Below, in pieces: positions 11,454 through 21,800 of a DNA stretch of 64,000 nt. Positions within the stretch are counted from its first letter, which is position 1; every line of letters begins with the position of its first letter. The translations under genes were made by a program, and so were the position numbers. Location: positions 29,849,960 through 29,913,959 of the forward strand of contig NC_092563.1 of NCBI RefSeq assembly GCF_037975245.1, read 5' to 3'. The notes below the pieces were generated by a model. That model did no database searches. It had not been told where the DNA came from and worked only from the letters and a program-made list of their open reading frames with translations. Source of the DNA: Apostichopus japonicus. Taxonomy: Eukaryota > Echinodermata > Holothuroidea > Aspidochirotida > Stichopodidae.

Positions 11454-11520
<67 letters not shown>
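11449..11520. repeat. (AT)n microsatellite
   Basis: About 70 bp of nearly pure AT. The YIYIYI open frames on both strands across it are artefacts. Confidence 0.97.
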
Positions 11521-11523
<3 letters not shown>

Positions 11524-11626
11524 ACCTTGTTCTGGTCGAATGCGATCAGCTTCGTTGTTGCCAATAGCTGCGATTTTCTGTATCAGGCAATTGAATCTGT
11601 TCAATTTAATTTACTAGGCTGCTAAT

Positions 11627-12212
11627 CAGTGACGACGCCAGACATTTTAATCTTCAGGGGCACAGAAAGGGCACAGCACTTAATTAGGAGGCACAATGTT
11701 TATTTGTGAATGCCGTCCTGGGGGAGGGGTGTAAGGGGAGGGGCGAATTTTTCTTTTATTAATTAGGGTCCATAGATGCAATCTGGTGCTATATTTTGCA
11801 ACTTGAAGTAACTTTATAAATTTTCTGGTTTAGTCTGTCCGATATTTAATTTTTTTAATTGAGGGGGTTAAAACTGTTATACAAAATATGGAAATTAACC
11901 CTTTTGCCTTGGTAATGTTTGTAAATAAGAGTGTTGAACATTGAAATTCATGCAGGTTAGTAGTGAAGTTTAATCACTAGCGGTTCACGCCGGGGCCTCT
12001 GTGACCTTGTTAGTGAGGAAACAACTTGTCATTAATTGTGATGGTCGGTGGAAAGAAGTTTTACTTATGAACATAATACGTTTTGTCCTTTTGTAAAAAA
12101 AATGGTTTTGTTTGAATATGTTTTTTATCACTACAAACCGCATCTGGGGGCACGATTTTTTGGGGAGGGCATGTGCCCCCCCCCCCCAGGCTACCCCTTG
12201 ACGACGCCACTG
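11627..12212. mobile_element. hAT-like non-autonomous DNA transposon (MITE) with 8-bp target duplication
   Basis: The left end reads CAGTGACGACGCCAGAC; the reverse complement of the right end reads CAGTGGCGTCGTCAAGG. CAGTG termini are typical of hAT elements. Flanks are CTGCTAAT at 11619-11626 and CTGCTTAT at 12213-12220, an 8-bp duplication with one mismatch and the length expected for hAT. The 586-bp interior includes G/C runs and no transposase, so it is non-autonomous. It sits next to the Penelope-like relic. Confidence 0.82.
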
Positions 12213-12445
12213 CTGCTTATGGACTCATTCACCTCTTATCGCTGATGCTCACAAAATTTTCTTGACATGACCGAAGTTTATTTTGGAGGTCCTGGAAGCG
12301 ATTGTTCCCATACATTAACTGCAAGACCACATTTTGCACTACAGTGTTTGTGACACTTGAGAGAATTCAGTCACACTGTAAACCAGGAAGATTAGTAGAA
12401 CTAGCAGCAACAACCATGTTGTAATTATGTGACCATCGATCCTTC

Positions 12446-12771
12446 AATTTCACTTAAGCTAAATGTATTTTTACTTAAAGTAGAATTGTATTTTACTTTA
12501 GTAAAATTCAATTTAGCTTAAGTTAAAAAAGAAAGACACATTTTCTTTAGCTAAATTAAATTTTACTTGAGTGAAGTTGTATTTTATTAAAGTAGAATAC
12601 AACTTAGCTTAAGTGAAAAAGAAAGAAATTAAATTTTAGTTGAGTGAAATTGTAAAAGAAAGTTGGTACAAGTAATCTTAAGTAAAATGCAGTTCTACTT
12701 TGGGGCAATTGATTTCACTGCAGCTTAATTGTATTCTACTTACGTGAATTAATTCTACTTAAGTAGAATAA
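12446..12771. repeat. Reiterated ACTTAAGT / AGTAGAATT motif region
   Basis: About 325 bp built from degenerate copies of CTTAAGT, TTTTACTT and GTAGAATT in both orientations, including palindromic CTACTTAAGTAG near 12756. It could be a decayed foldback MITE; no clear target duplication was found. Confidence 0.55.
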
Positions 12772-13976
12772 CAAGGTAAATGTTAAAACGGCTTGCCATA
12801 TACCCATGCCCTGTGCGCAACACGAGACGTTCAACTGTGGTTGCCCGAAATTCGATACGATCAAAATGCTCCATGCGGTTGAATTGCTAACGATTACTCA
12901 CATATTGGAGGCGCTATTGCTAAATTGTTTCTATATATTTCTCCTTCTCACTGTGTTCTGGAGAGGTAAATATCTTGCGGGTAGGGTTGAGGCATTCGGG
13001 AGAAAATATTTTTTATGATAGCGTATTTTAGCCAAAACTGTTGACCGACAAATGTCATTTTTTATATAGTTCACCCAATTCAAGCCATCTATGTACATAT
13101 ATGTCTTTGAGGCGCATGATTTGAGTCCTGTTATGCCTTAGCTAGTTGTATCTGATAGGAATAGTTGATTAAAGGTGTCTGCTAATCCCACGATTTTTTT
13201 TGTGAAAAAAAGGGGTCGTAAGGTAAAAAAACGACCGATTTTTTTTTTAATTTAAACAAATCTTTGAAGACTAAAAGAAAAAGGTTCCACATTACCCCCC
13301 TCAACAGAAGTTGGTTTATTGATGCATGCTGTTTTCTGCACAAAATAAAGCTATGGGAAGCTCTCTAGTGTATTCATATCTTAAGTTATGACTCGATTAG
13401 TTCAAATATTTGGCTTGGCTATTTTTGTTCTTCTGTGAGTCATACCTATGCAGGAACAAAGGTAATTATAGGTCAAATTAAGCTAGAAAGAGTTGACATA
13501 GTCACTCCTCAAGACAACACTACACCAAAAAGTATTATCCTTCACTGCGACATTTAATTATTTGACATTTATGGGTGTCTCGAAATTTCTTGGAGGCATC
13601 TGAACCTCCAGAAAAAAAAAAAAAAATACGTTTGAAAACTTTGTAGCACTCTTAAAGTTGTAGACAAATACTAGTCACACTTGAGACCTAATTGAAGTAC
13701 ATACAGGAATTCCTATTTGCTTGAAGAATCACTTGCTACTGAAGCATTTATTGGAATGAAGAGCAAACTCAAGACTTAATTCCCCCCCAAACCCCACCCT
13801 CAATGTTATCTGCTAATTCGAGATTTCTGCTCAGATTTATTAAAGAAAGTATGAGAAAATATCAATCATAAATAGAAGGAAAGGACAAAACCAAAAAATG
13901 ATGTTCCCTTTTGTGGTTTATTACATCACACTACATAGGTTAATTGCTTCTGGCATTACAGAACTAAGAATACTGA

Positions 13977-14036
13977 AAATAAAAATAATCATAACAATAA
14001 TAATTATAATAATAATACTAATAATGATAATACAAA
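13977..14036. repeat. AT-rich (ATA)n/(ATT)n stretch
   Basis: Imperfect trinucleotide repeat on the plus strand. The isoleucine-rich open frame over it is a by-product. Confidence 0.8.
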
Positions 14037-17000
14037 TCATGACAAAAATTAAAGAAAAAAATCAACTTATCGACAAAAATAATCATGATTCCACTCTTAA
14101 ATTTCTTAAGCAATGGTCCTTTTCATTTCCATCTGAAACTAGAAGTTGACGTCCGAATTGTGACAAAATTCCATCAGGTGTAGCATCTACACTTTGTCAT
14201 AGTGGAGGGAGGTGGGGGGAGGTGGGAGTTGTTCCATCTCCATACATTGGATGTCTTTTGATATGAAACTAAAAAGTATCTCTCCAAACTATGACAAAAA
14301 AGTACCTAACACATCTATTTCTAAGAATATTCATACTTTTTTTCGCTCACTTTCTCTATTAATCTTGCATCTTTTAAAAGTCTCTCTAATCAAGTTTTAG
14401 AAATTCAGATTGCCCATGTTCCATTGACAAATATTTCACTGCAAACCCTTTTAATACTACACTCCTTAACTTAAACTACTCGTCTGACCATTTCATTCAA
14501 AACATTTTCATAGTAATAAACCTCAAATCAATAACAGATAAAATTTCATTTTTTTAAATTGTTTTCGTGGTTGTTACAATTACATAGATTAACGTAATAC
14601 TGTACATGTGTGAACCAGCAACACAAAAACATTTCAGGTGACTTATTGATTAACAATTTTTCTGAATAAACTTCTTAAGTAAACAAACAAAAATTAAGAG
14701 TCATATGTTCCATTGATATTTCTTCCTACAAAATCTGCCAATATTTCATTCCACTGCTAGGGAAATGGTTTAATTGGTACTTATTTTCAAACAAACCTCA
14801 CTCCCCCCACCCCCCCCCCCCCTCCCATTGCATTCCAATGTCTTGTTATAACCCAACACATCAAACCTTGAAAAGTAAGATATCTCTGTAAACAAGAACC
14901 AAATCTTTCACATGGTTTCTTTGTCCTTTTTCAAACCCATAACCGATTCCAACTGATTATGTTATGTTTGCCTTAGCTTTTGGGAAAGGTTCTAGGACCA
15001 AATGTTGGCTTTGTAGGGCTTAAAGCATGAAAGTTGAAGCATTAACCCTAATATAACTGATTTGCATGGCATCTGACAGGCCTCCCCAACAACTATGCAT
15101 GTCTTAAAATTCACCAAAAAATGTTTTTCCTTTACCTCACTAACTTCCTGTTTTTCAAACAAAGTGTTTCCATACAATTAAGGTTTTTCAAATATCACTT
15201 AATAAAATTGCAATAATTTATAATAATTAGAACCAGTAAGCTTTAATCAACATTATTTTTGGCTCTCAGCAATGGACTTCTGGACTAAACATCAGCAACG
15301 GAACAGGTGCCCGATTTTATCAGAAATTATCACTGTAACTGTTGTACCTAGTTACTCTACTGACCGCATCTTTTAAATTTAGTATTATATTGCAAAAGGT
15401 TCATTAAAAATGACAATAACTAGATGTTTTGAGGTGATTTTCACTCTGTGAAAAAACAAAATAGTTCAGTACGAATTTCAAAAATTCTTTTTGTAACAAA
15501 CCATCTTAACAAATTAGAAATGAACAAAGCCCAAATTTGTTAACGGACTTTAGAAATTATGCAAAACAACAGGAAAACAATGAGCTCACAGCATACAACC
15601 TGAATTTCTCAGAACAGGTTTTTAAAAACCATAAGTTAAGCCAAACAATATTCACAACTTTGAATAAATTTTAATTTGGTTGAATAACTGGAAGACACTT
15701 TACAAACCTCATTAAAAGTGGCTGCGTACAGTTTGTTACTGAAATCGCAGTCTGCTCAAATTCCTATATGTAAAGAAGACTAGGCCTAAGTTACATCTGC
15801 TATATAAGTGTGATAGGCTGTCATGTGTATTGAGGTTTGTTCACCATGAATAACCACAACACAGTCTTCCCCTCTTCCTATGTGCAAATAAGGCCAGGCC
15901 TAGGTTACATATGACAAAACATGTGATAGGCTGGACTATGTGTAGAATTTTTTGAACAAAATTAGTTGACTTGCTTGAGGTGTTAATCGCCAATTGTGAC
16001 ATTAAAGTTTCTAAATAAAAAATTATCTTAAGGGATCGTGGAAAAAGAAGTATGGTGTGAGATGTTACCATGGAAACACATCCCACTACTCTACATTCAA
16101 TAGATTCTTCATCTCATCCACAAGCTACTGCTAAATCCTTTCAACCATCTTAATTTCTGTTTTACTTTTATAATTTTTACTGTTCTTTTTCCATATTATT
16201 CTTTCCAGAATAATACTTACAAATCTTTCCCCTTGTCAAAACACTGACAAAGTACTCACTGGTAGTATGTTCTTAATTCAGAACATTCTATCATTTCCGA
16301 TATTTGTAACCCCTTTTTCATTATTTTCTTGTTTGTAATGTGTGTTTTAAAGGGGGTTTAATATCATTTCTTCACCAAGGTTGCCTGCAACTTCAGTGAC
16401 GTAATTTCATGTACGTCATTTGATGAATATATATTAACAATGTTCTCTTTCAAGTTTCTTAAAAACTATCTCTAAAAAAAAAACATATATAAATAAAAGT
16501 TACAGTTCAATATAATCATTTAAATAAATTAACTCTTGTCACCAATCCTCCTCTGTGATTTAAACAAATTTTTTTTTATACTCTTTCCTAAAATTTTCTT
16601 TTACCATTCTGAGAGTGTAAAACTTCATTTAATTGTTCCATTCACGTCCAAAACTAGGATAATGTTGAATTGCACACAGGTGAAAATTCATAGACACAAA
16701 AATGCTTCTTTTCAATAAATCCAGATATTCTGAAATATTGGACACTAAGTCCAGATAGTCCAATAATACCTATTACTTCCTCCCACTTATACAACGATGG
16801 AATTTGCTCAAGCTCGGTTTCAAAACTGCGGTTAAAAGAGGTTTCTACCCAACATCACCATGGGATATCTAATGAAAGTAAGTAGTATACTATAAAAGTC
16901 ACAACAGTAAATTGTTTTCTTTGGTAATCTTAATATGCTGAATTTGAGGATAACTATTCCAGTTTCAATGGAGAAAAAAAAAACCTATTTATATTGAATC

Positions 17001-17292
17001 AGAGGAAATGTGCTGCACTGAAAAGTTGATATCGGCAAGATACTAAATTCATATTATCTGTGACGTTATTAATCTACGTAGAAACTCTTACAGTCTATGA
17101 CAGCAACAATCATGTTGAATTCGAATTTGGCTGTAGCTGGACAACTGCTGCTGTATGGCGGCTGATTTCTCATTTATGAAAGGAGATATTTCACTTCACG
17201 CCAGTGTTCAGAGTCGACTATTAACAGACCTACCTAAACCCTGGAGGAATTGCTGGCCTATTCCCTCTTAAACTACGGACAGGAAAGATGGC

Positions 17293-17298
17293 TTTATT
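17293..17298 (-). terminator. Candidate polyadenylation signal of the MTSS gene
   Basis: Minus-strand AATAAA (plus TTTATT) about 590 nt beyond the MTSS stop codon. It is the first canonical hexamer I noticed downstream. Such hexamers are common in AT-rich DNA, so this is weak. Confidence 0.2.
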
Positions 17299-17882
17299 GT
17301 TCTGTAAGTTTTGTGATAACAGTTTTGTGCATGCTTGCTTTATACTATTAATGGCTTACTAAACATTCCCCAAAAAACAAGTTATAGCTGTAAAGAGAAA
17401 GTGAAAATGATGAAAGTATTTACTGAATTCCCGATCAGGTTACAAGGATAATACAGCTTTCCCTTTCCTCGTATTTATCCATGATCAGCTATGTATGACT
17501 CTGGGAAATAGCACCCTCATTTATGTGAACTTTCAGTCCTTTGTGTGAAAAAACCTCTCACATGCAACGTCCAAAGACAATTGCGGTCAGAAAAATTCCC
17601 TACTAATAGAGCTACACAAGTCGCACACCACCACATGACCTCTAGCTAAATAAAAATAAATAAAAAAATTGTTAAACAAGAACAAAACAAATGCCATCAA
17701 TCCAAGTGCAATGGAAAACCAAAAAAACCCCAAACAGAACTTCAAAAATGCACCAATTAAACCCTTCAATGGAGATGAATATCCATGTCGAGAAACGAAA
17801 GAGAGAGAGCCAGAAATCCAATTTTGGCAGATTCCAGAAAGATTCCAGTCAATATTTACAGAGGAATACTACCTAGCTTGTG

Positions 17883-18829
17883 TTAGTCCTTTGAGATTCT
17901 CGGTGCCGATCGATCCATTGTCTCAGTCCGTTTCAACTTCCTACTTTTCTCTTTAATCGCTACTTGCAAAGCAGATTCCTGGGCAGGGATCTCGTCTGTC
18001 GTATCGGTCATAAAGTCCTCTGGGGGTGGGGGTAGATCTTCCATGGCGGCTGATAACCGACTCTGGGAGTACAAATGTGTGGGATAGTCATACAGAACAG
18101 GCCCCTCATCATTCTCTATTGTTCTCTGTCCCTCCTGTTGGGTCGACGGCGGCACGTGAGGGTGCGTTCTTTCACTGCCCTTGCCTCGAGATGTGCTTGT
18201 CGCCATTTTGTTCGTCATCTGCGATGTACTTTGATTAACTACATATCTATTTCCCTCCTGGCTGGCTCTATTATCCAATGGAGTTACTGGGTTGGACTTT
18301 CGCTGTGCTAACTTTGCATTGAGGTTCTCTAGCAGTGCAACTTGCGCAAAATTTCGATTAGGACCAAACTCACTTGGTGAGCATATACTCTTGCTTCTTG
18401 CCACGCCTGGTGGTCTCTTCTGGTAGTGACGTTGTGGAGGGTAGTCATACGTAGTAGATTGCTCTTGGCTGGGGTCATTCTCCACCGCATGGGGGAGCTT
18501 AAACTTTCCAGAATCGTCAAACTGAGCTTCCGCATATGTGGGGTTTTCCCACTGGGTAGTGGGACCTCTCTGTTCGGGCAAACTATCAGGTGGGGTCCTT
18601 CTTACGGGCGGTGGGGGTCGTTCCTTCACCACCAACTTGGACCTGGCCATGTTCTGGTAGGTGTTTTCATTAGACTCTGTGTGTATTGCACCCATGGAGG
18701 AATGTCGTTGGTGGGTTGGGGTGCCGGTGGCGGACCGTGAATTCCCAGGTTTCGAAGATACCTGTCCTGATTTGAGGTACTCTTTCATCTGACTCTGTGA
18801 AACTTTACTGTTCAGAGGTTTAGCATCAT
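17883..18829 (-). CDS. MTSS1: MTSS exon 11 (last): proline-rich tail and WH2
   Basis: Acceptor TTTGTCATGCAG precedes AT GAT GCT; the exon completes a split codon, runs 314 codons and stops at TAA (17883-17885). The tail contains KERPPPPVRRTPPDSLPEQ (SH3-ligand-like), tyrosine motifs NPTYAEA, TTYDYPPQ and VLYDYPTHL, a leucine-rich helix VALLENLNAKLAQRK near 18301-18345, the EVH1-type motif DLPPPPEDF (18012-18044), and the terminus SALQVAIKEKSRKLKRTETM followed by DRSAPRI. Vertebrate MTSS ends with LNAIRRGVKLKKTTT and DRSAPRFS, so this is the actin-binding WH2, with LKRT for LKKT and no RRG. Confidence 0.93.
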
Positions 18830-21800
18830 CTGCATGACAAAGCAAAAGATTAAATTTATTCGACCATGACAAGAAATATTCCTGACCCCAAAGGAACATG
18901 CCTGCTCATGAAAATGACCTGGTCATTGGTCAATCATTGGTAAAGTCAGAGGGAACAACAGGACAAAGTCTTGCTCAGATAAAGTTTCAACCATGGCTTC
19001 AAGCATGCCCACATTTCTTAAAATCCCTTCCAAATATTTTCTATATATTATTCCACAATATGTTCTCAATCTATGAAACAAGAGCCAAACGGTCACATTT
19101 TTTTCCGAGTGAGTTTATACAACGTTTAGTAACTTTTCTTTGAAAGGAGGGAAGTGAAAAATACGGTGTGATGAGATTCCTAGATAGATGTTTCCTAACG
19201 ATGAGCAGTTGCGCCTCATTTGTGAAACCGACCAAAGCTGCAGGAATGAGGTGCAACCTCTCAATGTGAGGATCTGCCTCAAGATGTCACTTACTCTCTG
19301 GTATCAGGTAAGGGTTCTCCTCCAAGTTCATCATTCTACCCTCAAATCCGATCGGCGGAGGCAGGATTTGTCCAGATTCGTCGTAGCCAGAGTCATGACT
19401 TCCGTTTAGATCCAGGGCAGGGCGATGGTGTCTGGGGATGGTTCCACCGATACCGTAGGGTGTCTACAGAAACAAGAATTTGAACAACACAATCTTGCTT
19501 TGATGTTGTAGGAGAATAAAGATAATCTTCTATTCGAGTTTTATATTTCACAGGGAATTCCTCTGAAGTTCCCTGTTCCCCTTATTAACCTCATGTCCCT
19601 GTACATCCTTAGTTACTAATGTGGAGTCTGTGGGTAAGTTTTGATTCGTCTCCGCACATTCTTGTTATTGGCAGGGTGGCTGTGTCTCTTTATATATGGA
19701 TTCAGTTTTATTTGAAACACCATGCAGCTTCCCAAGTGTAACGCTCATGATAAAACTGTTGTTCCCTTTTTTTTTCCATTTATTTATTTCCAGTATAAAC
19801 ATCAATATTTATAAACAGGACATCAAAAGGGAGTATGTAATAAGAAAATATTATTTTAAAATGTAAGTGTACAAAAAACAAAAACAAAAAAACTGCTTTC
19901 TCCTTTCCAGGCAGGGGAACAGGCCAGTACAAACCTTAATTTTTCACACACCCTTTTACTCTCTTTTTATAAACTTAAGACAATGCAACATCAATGTTAT
20001 TGTTCTTCATACATTCTTTCTGAATTCCTGTTACTAACTTTGAAAAAGATTGTTTCCCCTTCATGAAAAATATAAAAAATAAGATTGTAAGCCTTGGACT
20101 TTGAACTTACTGCTACTGAGTTTGATCGTCTGGGTAATGTGGCACTTTTCTTGGCCCAGTCATCCTCCTCCTGTTCCTGCGGAGTCTTGGGTTGAGGAAC
20201 AACTAAACACAGAGAGGACATGATGTACTATCAGACACAACTGTTGCATTGTGATTATTAGACAGAGATGATGAATATTCATAGGGTCATTAATGATCAG
20301 CTTAAATGTAAAGTACATCAAAGTGTCACCTTTGAGTGTTGAGGAACAACTAAACTCAGAGAAGACGTGATATACTATCAGACACAACTGTTGCATTGTG
20401 GTAATTAGACAGACATGATGAATATTCATAGGTTCATTAATGATCAGCTCAAATGTATAAAGTAAATCAAAGTGTCACCTTTGAGGGTTGAGGAACAACT
20501 AAACACAAAGAAGACGTGATGTACTATCAGACACAACTGTTGCATTGTGGTTATTAGACAGACATGATGAATATTCATAGGGTCATAATGATCAGCTTAA
20601 AAGTAAAGTACATCAAAGTGTCATCTTTTTAAGGATGCTCCAGGTTTGTCAACTTAATAGAAATTCTTCATCAATAATTAGCAGCAATTATCAATGTTCA
20701 AACAAATTCAGTTTCACAGTTCAGCAATCTTTTCAAAAGTTTCCTTGTCGGTTCATTTTAACGATTCATTTTCTCACAGGGATCAACTTCATTTTTCATA
20801 TTAATTAAATGATGAAACCTACAGCAAACCATGAGTGGTTGTCATAACAACTCATAACTGACAGCAACCTAAAAGGATTGTCTCAGAGCAAAACTTTTTC
20901 CCGTTGTAATAATTAAGAACATCCATAGCAACCAAATAGGAGCAATTCCACAACATACAGTGAAGTGATTCTGGTGGCAGTGAATGCAATTACTATCCTA
21001 AAGGTAAAAGACTGGTTAGTTGAAAATCCTATCTCAAAATCTTGTCCTTAAAAGTCTCAATGTGTGTTTGCCAAATTGAACTTTGACCTTTCCAGCTAAC
21101 TGCCCTAAAAGCTCAGTGAAAATGACAAAGTTCTATGCAATTTTCAAATTAATATTCATTATTTTTATTGAGTTATCTGTCATTAAACATTTTGAGCTGA
21201 ATAAAATTCGCCAGATTTTTTGACGAGTTCCAAGCTTTAGTCGACAAAAGGCAAAGGCCTTTAGTACCAAAATGACCTTTCACCGGGAGCCAGTGCAACT
21301 CATTAAAAATGGTAAAGACTTGATATATGCTATATATATATTTTTCTTACTATGAACGTGTTTCATGTGATTTAACGATGGTCGGTCTATAAACTAGAGC
21401 TTGGCTGTTATGATTTAAAAACAGTCCATTGTTATTATAAATTTAGAAATGGATTCTTGCACTGTAAACAAGGTTCTTATTATTTAACAACGGACTAATT
21501 TATCGTATGCTAAGTTTTTATAACTTAACAATGGCCCACATCTGGATTCATATAATTTTATGGAATAAGGTGTCATAAAACATGCATTTTTATGGCTTTA
21601 ACCACAGACAACTGAATTAGAGCCAAGACGAAAATAATTGCTGATGTTAAAAACAAAGCAAAAACAAAGTAAAAGTAAAAATTACAAAATTTGTTAACTT
21701 TTTGCTGGAAATTAAAATAGCCTGATTGAATTAGAACAATACTTACTCTGATCTTGTTGAGGTCTTTCATAATTAGGCAAACCTCTCTTCTTGGTCTTAT

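Larger units (their letters stand above)
12213..17882. other. Intergenic DNA and 3' flank of the MTSS gene
   Basis: No gene recognised. Contents: a segment of reiterated ACTTAAGT-type motifs (12446-12771), an (ATA/ATT)n stretch (13977-14036), a C-run at about 14804-14823, and otherwise AT-rich unique-looking DNA. The MTSS 3' UTR must begin at 17882 and extend leftwards for an unknown distance. Short open frames here look random. Confidence 0.6.

Noticed and set aside
11364-11625. YIYIYI-rich open frames on both strands
   Set aside because: Produced by the (AT)n microsatellite; only the flanking reverse transcriptase piece on the minus strand is meaningful.
18026-18740. Plus-strand open frames over MTSS exon 11
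   Set aside because: Antisense shadows of a GC-richer coding exon.
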